DNA of 64,000 bases from Megalonaias nervosa. Taxonomy: Eukaryota; Mollusca; Bivalvia; Unionida; Unionidae. Both the position numbers and the translations under genes were made by a program. The DNA is taken from positions 112,207 through 176,206 of the forward strand of contig JAECUM010000841.1 of assembly GCA_016617855.1 (NCBI GenBank), given 5' to 3'. Under the pieces are notes generated by a model. The model searched no databases. It saw only the letters and a program-made list of their open reading frames with translations, and was not told the DNA's origin. Positions 13,325 to 23,973 of the stretch are shown here, piece after piece (position 1 is the first letter of the stretch; every line of letters starts with the position of its first letter).

Positions 13325-13893
13325 ATGTTTTGTATGGTGTTATCGAAGTTAGCGGGACCTTAAGTTGCTTTATGAGTGAATTTATTTTTGTTATATATCT
13401 GTTGTTGTTGTTGTGTTTGTTGTTGAATTTTAAAACAACTCCGTCAGGCACAGCTGAAGACAGCAAGGGGTTTTTTTTTGGTAGTTCCTAGCGCGTGGAC
13501 GCCATGACGGAGACGACAGATCTGAGATGACCAGACTGAGATAGGAAAAGTAAGGTGAGCAAAACATGTAGATTTCTCCGTCGCAGTCTTTAGAAAAAAT
13601 GAATAAAGAACTATGCCTAACGACACACGACGGTAGCCGACCCAAGCTAATCTGATGGTAAGATTCGAATCTGAGCCGTTTCAATTGCAAGTCAGTCACC
13701 CAAACCTTTGAGTCACCGTGTTCAACTTGTGCCGATTTGTTTTTCTCATTGTGTTTTTGTATTCACCGTATTTTAAGGTTTGATAATATTTGTTACCATT
13801 GGAACCCAGTCTAAATAATGTTTGTTACTGTCATTACTAGTAGTAGTAGTAGCAGTAGTAGTTGTTATTGTTGCATTGTTACCGTTATCATCA

Positions 13894-13942
<49 letters not shown>

Positions 13943-13983
13943 AGTTCATTTATATTCATTCTCTCATTAGTGAAGAAAACACA
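12399..13983. other. region upstream of the first recognised SLC7 exon
   Basis: No exon recognised. Holds the second copy of the local duplication (about 13243-13381) with a (GT)n array at 13275-13320, and a (TTA)n run at about 13892-13940 that would read as poly-leucine. The transporter promoter and true first exon may lie here or further left; nothing in the sequence fixes them. Confidence 0.5.
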
Positions 13984-14167
13984 ATGGATAGACTTTTCAT
14001 TTCTTTTCTTCTTCTTTCCCGTCGAATCAAAACAGACAGTCCAAATTCAACACGCAAAAGAAAACAAAATGGCGGTCCTGAAGTTGCAATCGTGCAGGAA
14101 AAGATTCAGCTGGAGAAATCAGTAGGGCTTATCGGTGGGATATCAATCATCGTCGGGACAGTCATTG
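13984..14167 (+). CDS. SLC7-type amino acid transporter, exon 1 (N-terminus and start of TM1)
   Basis: Encodes a polar N-terminus rich in K, R and Q, then VGLIGGISIIVGTVIG, the start of transmembrane helix 1 of SLC7 light-chain exchangers; GS[A/G] of the substrate-binding GSG motif follows in the next exon. The exon ends at GTCATTG before GTAAAT (phase 1). The start is uncertain: I use the ATG at 13984, but the upstream frame stays open through a poly-leucine microsatellite, and an acceptor within the exon (AAAACAG at about 14029) would make this an internal exon. The family exchanges neutral or dibasic amino acids at the plasma membrane, usually with a glycoprotein heavy chain. Confidence 0.8.
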
Positions 14168-14205
14168 GTAAATCTAACCTAGAAAATGAATTTAAAGTGA
14201 AAGCA

Positions 14206-14210
<5 letters not shown>

Positions 14211-14280
<70 letters not shown>
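14211..14280. repeat. (CT)n microsatellite in intron 1
   Basis: About 34 CT units, 45 bp downstream of the exon 1 donor. Confidence 0.95.
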
Positions 14281-14282
<2 letters not shown>

Positions 14283-14764
14283 ACCTCGTCAAGTCAATCC
14301 AAACGTTTCATCAGCTACATTATTATACTTAATAATTAAGAATTCAAACAGGCCTGATATGTTCCTATCTTCCGAGATCTCTAAAATATATTCCTCCTCT
14401 ATCCCTCGCTTGAACTTTATTTTCTCTATTCCGATTCTTTAACAATTAAAACCATGTACTCTCGACAGCTCAAAACTGGCGTGGATTAGCCTTTCATTTA
14501 CAGACAACAAAGAACCCTTGAAAATCATCGTCTGTGCATGAGAAACCATTTATCTTTGCAAATACCGAGACCGGGGATCAAATCAGGGACGGCAGAGAGG
14601 TACAAATGAACACATCATGGATTCGCTATTTAGGTCCGAGCATGTTTTCACATATCTTAAGCAAATTGCTTAATTTACATTTTATTCGTCCGTCTCTTGT
14701 TCTATGTTTCCCAAATACTGTGAGTATATGTTTTGAATGCATTTCTTAATATTAAATTCTATAG

Positions 14765-14866
14765 GTTCAGGGATCTTCATATCTCCAAAGGGAGTCTTGG
14801 AGAAAACAGGGTCTGTGGGACTCAGTTTGATTGTATGGACAGTAAGCGGTATTCTAGCCCTCATGG
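14765..14866 (+). CDS. SLC7-type transporter, exon 2 (TM1 end, TM2)
   Basis: Encodes [15 protein letters not shown] followed by a hydrophobic TM2 ending ILALMG. Together with exon 1 this gives the G-S-G-I-F signature of the unwound TM1 that binds the amino acid backbone in APC-fold transporters. Acceptor AG at 14763-14764 and donor GTAAGT at 14867; phase 1 on both sides, matching exon 1. Confidence 0.93.
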
Positions 14867-15551
14867 GTAAGTTGACCTAAATTTAATTTCTTGCATCCTT
14901 TCTACCTTTCGACTTTCTTCCTTCATTTATTTTTTCTTCCTTCTCTCCTGACGTCAGTCAGTAATAAGGTAGAGACTTTATATATAAAGTTGATTCAGGT
15001 AGAGTTTCCTGATAGTGGTGTGGTGATTTGTCATTTAAATATTTTAGTTAGGGAGGTTAAACAGTAAAATACTTTCGAATAAGTACTTATCTATTTAATC
15101 CGTTGCATTCACGCCAATCATGTCACTTGCAAATCAGTCTGTTACACTGCTCCGTCTGCTTGTACTCTTTAAAACGGATTTATTAAATTTTGTTCACGGT
15201 GTCACGACCATCCACCTGATTTTTACTGACTGAAATAGAATGGGATTTTCCACATACAGGTGTATGTGTTACAGAAGATGTCGCTATTCAATGATCATGT
15301 AAAAGATTAATCTTATTTTTTTATGCTATCTATTTTATCCCCAAAATTATTATTCGTAGTTTTATCAAATGTATCGCGCTATAAAATTTGAATTTAAACT
15401 GAACTCATCGTCTTTAAAGCAAAGATAAAAGTTAACTTAAATGGCTATGTATGAATTGTAGAACTGAGTAAAGTCTTTACAAGAACAGTTTCATGAAAGA
15501 TTAAAATATGCAGTGATGTAGCCAAACGTAGCGTCTTTTTGTACATTTTAG

Positions 15552-15791
15552 GTGCACTTTGTTACGCTGAGCTCGGAACGTTGATACGAAAATCAGGTGG
15601 TGAATATATTTACATCAAGATAGCTTTTGGTGATATTCCCGCCTTTATGTATGCCTGGACATCGGTTATCGTTATTCGGACGTCCTCTATAGCCATCATT
15701 TGTCTGACCTTTGCCGAATATATGGGCACTTTCTTTCCTTTCTGCGGGCCTGCTGTTATCCCTACCAAGCTAGTAGCTGCTGCAATAATAG
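15552..15791 (+). CDS. SLC7-type transporter, exon 3 (TM2-TM4 region)
   Basis: Encodes ALCYAELGTLIRKSGGEYIY, the highly conserved TM2-TM3 loop of SLC7 proteins, then TM3 and a loop with FFPFCGP. The cysteine lies where light chains of this family form the disulphide bond with the heavy chain (rBAT or 4F2hc), so this is likely a heterodimeric transporter. The following hydrophobic run starts TM4. Acceptor TTTTAG, donor GTAAAG, phase 1 both ends. Confidence 0.95.
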
Positions 15792-16002
15792 GTAAAGGAA
15801 ATGTAAGAATGCAAAATATACTATCTTTGTATAGGTCTACATTCTCCCAGCTGCCACTAGCAAAATGCATTAGCTGGCTGTATACACCTGGGAATTTTTA
15901 CGCAAATCACGATATTCTCTCTTTATTTTCTGATAATGCATAACTGATATGTTCTATAATTTTTATAATTTGCTTATATATAAAAGAAATAATGGCATAG
16001 TA
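15792..16002. other. start of intron 3
   Basis: Intron 3 spans 15792-23847 (8.1 kb) and holds SINEs, microsatellites and the Polinton relic described below. This first part has no feature. Confidence 0.6.
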
Positions 16003-16259
16003 GTTGTTGTTGTTGTTGTTGTAGGGCTTAACGCCATTTTTCAGCACACGATAGGCTATACATGGCGGCCAGTATTATTAGTGGAGGAAGAACCCGGGAA
16101 AACCCCGGAAAGAACCACAGACCCACGAGAAGCTACTGGCAAGCTTTCTCACATATCTATATTGGCCGAATCCGAGACTCGAACCCACGCAGACAGAGGT
16201 GAGATGGCAGTGATCCGTAACGGACAGCGCTTTAGACCACTAGGCCACTCGGGGCCCCC
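16003..16259 (-). mobile_element. tRNA-derived SINE, family B, minus strand
   Basis: Complete copy on the minus strand: head with GAGTGGCCTAGTGGTCTAAA, B box region, body with the TTCTCGTGGGTCTGTGGTTC block, and a (GTT)n run on the plus strand that is the (AAC)n tail. It is inverted relative to the copy at 17050-17312, 0.8 kb away. Confidence 0.92.
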
Positions 16260-17049
16260 TAATGGCGTAGTCGACAAGAGTATGTTATGTATGTCTATAT
16301 TATATGTGTTCATTTTCATTATTGTAGATTATAGGGATCACTTAGTAAATAACATGTTAAATACTAATTTTCGTTATAGTTGTGGGTTTGTATTTTAAGA
16401 TGAGAGCGTTTTAGTAAACACATTACATAGTTTCAGGATATAAGAAAACATGTTGATAAGCTGAGTTCAGATAATTGGTTTTCTTGAAAACCCAGACTGA
16501 CCTAATTCATAACTGACTAGCTGCCAAAGTACTTAAGCTTGTTGACAATGTTAGAGTGATCTCGAAATTATTATTCGATCCTCATTCTGCTTCTGAAATT
16601 ACGTCTTAGATTTTATATAAGTGATACTGTATTAAAAATTAGTTATTCCTAGCATAGACATCAGTTTTAGTGGAGTCCTATAGTTCTGTTCAGTTCAGTT
16701 GTGTGGATTCATTTATTTGTTTCAATTATTCGTTGGAATTACAAAGTGCTCAGACTTTAGGATTTAGTATCTATTTTGAAATTATTTTGAATTCATTTAA
16801 AGACATTTTGGATTATATCATTGTAATGTATCAAGAATATTGGCACATCAGCACAATAAATTGGACTTTTCGGAAAATCACTGCAACTCATTTGGAATAC
16901 TCGATACTGTTAGAACCATTTAGGATTTTATTCACCATTTCGTAAGTTTTGTTTTTTTTAATTTTTCACTTTCTGTTTTAGGTAAATAAATTATTTGTTC
17001 AATTTTTCACAACTTGCTGGTTTTCGCTCTTTTCTGCTACCTTGTTTAA
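16260..17049. other. no gene; intron 3
   Basis: AT-rich. The 92-codon open frame at 16670-16945 has ordinary AT-rich composition and no resemblance I recognise; treated as chance. Confidence 0.55.
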
Positions 17050-17312
17050 GGGGGCCCCGAGTGGCCGAGTGGTCTAAAGCGCTGATCGTTAGGGATCACT
17101 GCCATCTCACCTCTGTCTGCGTGAGTTCGAGTCCAGGCTCGGCTAACGTGGGTACGTGAGAAAGCCTGCCAGTAGCTTCTCGTGGGTCGGTGGTTCTTCC
17201 CGGGGTTTTCCAGGGTTCTTCCTCCACCATTAATACTGGCCGCCATGTATAGCCTATCTAGTGCTGAAAAATGGCGTTAAACCCTATAACAACAACAACA
17301 ACAACAACAACC
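17050..17312 (+). mobile_element. tRNA-derived SINE, family B, full length
   Basis: Best preserved copy: CCCGAGTGGCCGAGTGGTCT (A box), GAGTTCGAGTCC (B box), body with CTCGTGGGTCGGTGGTTCTT and GGCCGCCATGTATAGCC, end GGCGTTAAACCC, then an (AAC)n tail. Confidence 0.93.
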
Positions 17313-17950
17313 TTGTTTAAGACCAAAGAGTCGTAACAAGTCCTATTAGTATTCCTATAGGTACTTTGCATTTTCCTTCCAATCATTTCCATACAGATTT
17401 ATGAGCAAAACAACAAAGAAAATGGCATGATGGTTTAATTCTTTCTTTTATTAAACTGTCAAACCAAAGGCAGAAATATGTTTAAAATTTTGCGTTGGGT
17501 ACATTTCCTGCCCGTATAAACTCCACATTGTAGATTTTTCTCAAAACCTATCATTCAGATGGCAACGTGAACACTGGTATGACTTAATATTAGATAACTC
17601 CAACACAAAAATTATGATATCTGTATTTATTTATCTAGCAGAGGGGGGGGGGCTTTCTCCATGCATTTCATTGATAAATAATCATCGGCTATTTTATTTT
17701 AGTTCTATAAATCAACTAAGAATCACTTCTTTAAAACATACTTTATTAACACAGATGACATTTAAGTACTATTTTAAAAATCCTTATTTGCTTCCGACAT
17801 GTAGTTATCATACTTGAGTAGTATTATTATGGGAATTTTGGATTCGATTTCTACTATATATCAAAGCCTTCTGTACCCCATGACTTTACCCTTAAATTAC
17901 AAACAAGTGTATGATTTAAGTAAGTATACATAGACCCTTAGTGATCTCTC

Positions 17951-18027
<77 letters not shown>

Positions 18028-18570
18028 GTTATGAGTCTCGAGTAAAGTTACCATACTAGGCTAATATACTGCCTACCACTGTGATTATTGATCATACTGT
18101 TTTCTCTGTAAGAGAATATGCTTCAGAGAGAATACTTTCCATGTGTGAGAATATTGGCTGTGGCTATATTTCTATACAATATGTTATGTGAGAATATAAT
18201 GAGTATAATATATTTGGTACAGATAGTTTGAGAATATATTATTTTAAACAATTATAGTGGTGTATATTATGTAAAATGGCGAAAACTTCACAAGTTGATG
18301 TATATAGTATTTTGAAAACAAATTATGTGTATACACAATTCTGGGATTTTACTACTGGAGCAATGTAATATTTATAATGCTTCAGGAAAGTTTAAATCGC
18401 TGATTCTCTTCAATTCATTATACGGGTTTGTCAAAGATGTCCAAAAATGTTGTTTGATTTTTTAAATACGTATCCTGCAACTCTTGATAAATTAATCGAC
18501 TTAGGAATAATGTTAAAAAAGCAACGACTTAGACTTGGCCAAACTTATGAGAAAACACACGAGGAGCCAT
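17313..18570. other. intron 3, no gene; CT/CA microsatellite
   Basis: Includes a compound (CT)n(CA)n array at about 17953-18027. The frame beginning at 18447 may already belong to the decayed polymerase that follows, but I cannot recognise it. Confidence 0.5.
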
Positions 18571-18579
18571 TATTTGATA

Positions 18580-19120
18580 TTGTTCATGAAAATATTATGT
18601 TGCTGGCGTTAAGTAGACGATGGCATACACTGACACGATTCACTTTTGATGTACATCACAACCGATGATATATAACCGGACATGGCTGGACCAAGTTTAG
18701 GAAATAAGTTTGACACCAGAAGTAATCGAAAGATCATGCACTGTTTAGCAACACCAAAATAGCTGTGGCAAGTTTAAAGACGAAAGAGCTGGCAAACCAG
18801 TAGAAGAATATGTGGGACAGGGTGATTAAATATGGTTGATTGTGGTAGGAACCTCCAGTTCCATCGACGGATTCGGTAAGAAAATCATAAAAGCAAAATG
18901 AGTTTCCCAGGTAAATCTTGCAAAAGATTTCAAACATGACATAGATGTGGAATGCTCGCGAGAGCGACGCAAGTTCGCACATAAAGCAAATCTGATACGG
19001 TCAAACATCACATGAGCGTGTATAGTTGCAACAAGGTGAGTTGGTCACCATGTGACATCAAGCGATGAATATTTCCTGGTGGAATCACCACTTATGTGTA
19101 CGGACACCACGCGATTGTTA
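18580..19120 (+). pseudogene. Polinton-type DNA polymerase B, C-terminal remnant
   Basis: Broken frames encode YTDT at 18626-18637, at the place of PolB motif C (the catalytic Y-x-D-T-D-S), then KDHALFSNTK, CGKFKDERAG with EEYVG shortly after, KKIIKAK, and after a frameshift GGITTYVYGHHAI near 19078-19116. In this order the pieces match the region after motif C and the C-terminus of protein-primed PolB in metazoan Polintons, as I know the family. At least two in-frame stops and several frameshifts show it is long dead. It is followed at once by an integrase remnant on the other strand, the usual PolB-integrase neighbourhood of Polintons. Confidence 0.7.
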
Positions 19121-19189
19121 ATCAACGTACGATTGACGTCCTAGCACGACCGCTAGCGCATTGATGTATTAGTGTATTGAAACAGATTC

Positions 19190-20700
<1,511 letters not shown>

Positions 20701-20702
20701 TC

Positions 20703-20709
20703 TTGTTAC

Positions 20710-20782
<73 letters not shown>
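20703..20782. repeat. (TA)n microsatellite
   Basis: About 36 TA units. Open frames here read as IYIYIY and are artefacts. Confidence 0.95.
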
Positions 20783-20783
<1 letters not shown>

Positions 20784-21060
20784 CACATAGCTACTGAAAC
20801 ACGTTTTGTTGTCATTTACGATTTCTGTCATTTCACACGCTTAACAAAGACTCGTACGAAGCCAATGTTCAAACGTAGACATGGCAAATAACTACCCAAC
20901 AATTTATCAGTCCACCAAGACATATATTTATACCATTTCAAATTATAAGTCAATCGCGCGGTGGACAAAATGTGAATCAAATAATATTAGCAGTGTCTGA
21001 AGTACATTTGCGGTTTCAAGGTCATCAGGAACCTTCGGTCATCAAGAACCCTCGGACGAA

Positions 21061-21297
21061 CTATTGCTTGATTCTACCCGCAATCATAATGCACATGCAT
21101 ATCAAAATCTGTTGTCGTTGATGGGCCGGGATCAAAACGTTGGCACATATCTGCAGATTTCCCAGCTTAATGTTCATATGTTGTGCCCGATTTATCGCTT
21201 TTCACTGGAATACCTGGACATGAACATAGTCTATGATCGGCTTGCACTTTCATTCGCATATAACCTGATCCCTGTTGTAACATATGCGTTGCATTGA
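21061..21297 (+). pseudogene. possible capsid-protein C-terminal remnant
   Basis: An open stretch of about 78 codons ending at TGA, with IYRFSLEYLDMN and SFAYNLIPVVTYALH. By position (just before the minor virion protein and protease remnants) and by its end it could be the last part of a Polinton major capsid protein. The match is by general appearance only. If right, it would be the half that is missing from the element at 40.5-56.4 kb. Confidence 0.35.
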
Positions 21298-21501
21298 TTC
21301 TCTGTGATAAGTTGCTGATGTTGGAGAGCGTAGGTGGTTGAATGAGAGTCTTTGATGTACCAGTGGAAAACCCGTAATTGTAGCTGTTTTAATTAAACAA
21401 CAAAGTCTAAAATAATGTCCTGCAACGAAGCTAAGTTTGGCCTTTGTCCAAAGCTGCTTACGAAAACAAGGAACGCAATATGAAACGATTGCTGGGTAAC
21501 A

Positions 21502-21870
21502 TTGAGGCTTTCTTTGCCACAGGTTTCTGAAGATAGCTCCTTATGGTTGTCCCAAACACAACTTAATCACCTTAATGCAGCCAAACAAAAGTTATGCAAG
21601 TCCGAGATGACACAAATACAAACCACTAGTGGAATATTTCCATTCATTGCGACCATTCTAGCATTTTTAGTTATTGCAGCTCCTGTGTTTGTACTGGCGT
21701 CTGCGTTAGGGGTAGTCGGAACAGCATCCGGATGGCTTTAGGAAAGGCAATTGTAAGCCGTATATCGTCTTGTAAACGAATAAAAAAGGAAAATGCCTTC
21801 GATTTTCAGGGACAACTCGCAGAATACCCCACAGGCCGAGGTCTTCGACTACCCGGTACAACTCGCAAAA
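21502..21870 (+). pseudogene. minor virion (pVI-like) protein remnant
   Basis: Encodes LWLSQTQLNHLNAAK, then a strongly hydrophobic segment (FPFIATILAFLVIAAPVFVL) and, after an in-frame stop and in the next segment, GRGLRLPGTTRKRQR. A short L-S-x-x-Q-L motif, a hydrophobic glycine/alanine-rich core and GRGL-type tail repeats is the layout of a small virion protein that commonly precedes the protease in animal Polintons; it is thought to be like adenovirus pVI. The same GRGLRL tail survives before the protease in the larger element (43333-43391). Confidence 0.6.
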
Positions 21871-21875
21871 GGCAA

Positions 21876-22270
21876 CGCGTCCATTAACCAATCTTGATTT
21901 ATTCATGATGGCAAAGTGAGTAAGGCTTTTCCTTGGTGTCTTTATAGTTGAATGAACTTGCATCAATGATTCCCAATGCATGAGAAACCGGTATCGTTAA
22001 CCTGGATTTGACAACAGGACCTGAGACTTACTGGGTTGCATACACGGTGACACCCAATTATCTTTTGTACTTTGACTCGTACGGGCTGCACCACCATTTG
22101 AAGTTGCTGATTATTTAACTCGAGGCAGTCAAAACCGTCTACTTTTTTTTATTCAACTCTACCGTTACAAACTCGGCTGTACGGGCCACTATTTGGACAT
22201 CTTGTTATTGAAGCACTGCGTGCACTTGAGCGTTCATCAACACCGCAAGGACTTGTTGATTTTACGTTGT
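21876..22270 (+). pseudogene. adenain-like cysteine protease remnant
   Basis: Around 21975-22110 the frame reads ETGIVNLDLTTGPETYWVAY then LLYFDSYGLHHH. This aligns closely with ETGIINLDGSSGPGTH and IIYFDSYGLAPP of the protease at 43400-43780. In adenovirus-type maturation proteases this region holds the catalytic His (Tyr here) and the acidic residue. The upstream part has frameshifts, one PNA-stop replaces PNH of the other copy, and the cysteine region is scrambled. It places this relic firmly among Polinton-type elements. Confidence 0.85.
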
Positions 22271-22312
22271 CACGTAGAACGTAGGCAAAAGATATGAAAT
22301 ATCTGTTATTAA

Positions 22313-22490
22313 CTTTCACGGACGTAACTCAGCCCGACTTGGCACTGATGTGGATCTGAGCAGGTTTGTCACCAAAGCGGATTTGGCTGAGTTTACCTGC
22401 CGATAAGTTACTGACGATGACTCGGACGAGCTTGTGATATTTGAATATCAATCTGGAAAATTTGAAACGTCCAACGAGAACATTCAATAA
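22313..22490 (+). pseudogene. fibre protein N-terminal remnant
   Basis: Encodes FHGRNSARLG, then VTKADLAEF, a stop, and DELVIFEYQSGKFETSN. These match, in order, IFGRSSWSLK and EVVVFQDQQGQLKTSN at the start of the fibre-like gene at 43854 in the large element. It sits directly after the protease, as in that element. Confidence 0.65.
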
Positions 22491-22635
22491 TATTATTCTC
22501 AGGCTAAAATCAGCGAAATCGGGTAATCAAAAACTCTGGTATGTCGATTGCGCTTATCAAAGAATATGTTGATACTGCTAAACACTAACACGAAACAACA
22601 CACAGATGTAACGGTCGCTAAGGTGATATCAGCCA

Positions 22636-22876
22636 CAGTGGTGTCACTAGGGGAGTGCGGACCGCACCGGGTGACATCATCAGAAGGGGTGACACCAAAA
22701 TGGCTGTCTATAAAATTTTGAATTTTTGTGCAGGAAGGAGGTCCATGGGGGTGACACCATGAGTTACCGCACATGACTGTCTATAAAATTTTTGAAATTT
22801 TGTACAGGAAGGAGGTCCATGGGGGTGACACCATGAGTTACCGCACTGGGTGACACCAACCCTAGTGACGCCACTG
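22636..22876. mobile_element. hAT-type MITE with 8-bp target duplication
   Basis: 241 bp with terminal inverted repeats starting CAGTGGTGTCACTAGGG on the left and the complement of CAGTGGCGTCACTAGGG on the right. Exact 8-bp target duplication ATCAGCCA at 22628-22635 and 22877-22884. Internally, a 74-bp unit carrying GGAAGGAGGTCCATGGGGG occurs twice in tandem. It landed inside the Polinton relic, so it is younger than that insertion. Confidence 0.92.
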
Positions 22877-22889
22877 ATCAGCCATATCC

Positions 22890-23121
22890 TCACCAATACT
22901 TTGGTGTGACTGAAATTACCACTGCTACAACTATTATAAGCACAACAAACAGAATTATTGTTGGAGCCATATCAATCGTAACCTGTGTGACAAGTGGCAC
23001 TGGTACAGTCATTTTGATACGATTACATTCAGAATTACCAGTCTATTCGGAACTTCTCGTGGTAGCACAAAGTAGACTCAGTACGATTAATACACTCTAC
23101 TCTGTTGATGATGATATATAA
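22890..23121 (+). pseudogene. small membrane protein remnant of the Polinton relic
   Basis: Encodes TEITTATTIISTTNR followed by a hydrophobic helix (IIVGAISIVTCVTSGTGTVI) and a polar helix with SRLSTINTLY. The layout and position after the fibre match the gene at 44983-45498 of the large element (ETATIIGS, hydrophobic helix, then a helix with a Thr/Leu-Leu pattern). The 5' part was cut by the MITE. Confidence 0.5.
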
Positions 23122-23847
23122 TTACACATGATATACTTAGCATGGATGAATTTGAAATGGAGCTGGTAGAAATAGAAAACCAACGGCGATTTCGTGCACA
23201 GATAAGAAACCGATGCGCCAGTGACTAAAAACATGTAATTGATTTACAGGCAGTGAAAATCGGGTAAGTGTTTACGAGTTTGCCAGTGCACACTGATCAA
23301 TCTGTCAACATGTTTTGCCAGTGCATTGACCTCATTTAAGGCTCACTAAGGGTTGATGTATACTTGCTTAAATCATACACGTGTGTGTGATTTAAAGGTA
23401 AAGTCAGTAACGGCCTTAGCAAACGCGGGACCCGATTTGGATCATTTTGGCGGAGACCCCTGGATTTACTCGAGTGGCCACCTGTGCACACGGCATTTGG
23501 AAATAAGCATTTTAAAACAAGTTGTATATGATATTGAACTTAAAATGTTCTTCCTTTGATTTAAAATTACTTTCTCTCTATAAACATATTTTTTAAAATT
23601 ACTAACGTGCGGGGCCGCTGTGAGCGCAGGGTCCGATTGAACCAAATCGGTCAAATCGGTTTAAGGCCGGCCCATGTGTAAAGTCATGGGGTATAAAATG
23701 ATACTACTTACACATTAGGCATATTTAGGGTGCATGAAATCCGTAAAATTATTCAAAGAAATGGACAACAAAGGGTAAAACAATAACAGAGTGAATTTGG
23801 TTCAAAGGTTTGACTGAAATAACAATTATTTCTACAATTCATTTCAG
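23122..23847. other. end of intron 3, no gene
   Basis: The relic fades out near 23220. A weak inverted repeat may link 23400-23440 with 23600-23660 (ACCCGATTTGGATC against the complement of a GGTCCGATT block); too diverged to call. Confidence 0.45.
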
Positions 23848-23973
23848 TGACCCTGATGGTTATAAATTGTTCCAGCACTTCACTGGCCGCCAAGACGCAG
23901 ATTTTTTTCACGGGAGCAAAGCTGCTAGCTCTGGCCATCATAGTTGTGGGGGGTATCGTCAGACTATGCCAAG
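23848..23973 (+). CDS. SLC7-type transporter, exon 4 (TM4-TM5)
   Basis: Reading on from exon 3 in phase 1 gives TLMVINCSSTSLAAKTQ then FFTGAKLLALAIIVVGGIVR. This is the end of TM4, the conserved N-C-x-S loop with K-x-Q, and TM5 of SLC7 light chains. Acceptor ATTTCAG, donor GTGGGT. Confidence 0.93.

Noticed and set aside
13822..13983. poly-valine/leucine N-terminus of the transporter
   Set aside because: Comes from (TAG)n and (TTA)n microsatellites upstream of the exon; unlikely to be translated as part of the protein.
17050..17130. tRNA gene of Leu/Ser type
   Set aside because: Same reason: four copies with a common non-tRNA body and A-rich or CATA tails.
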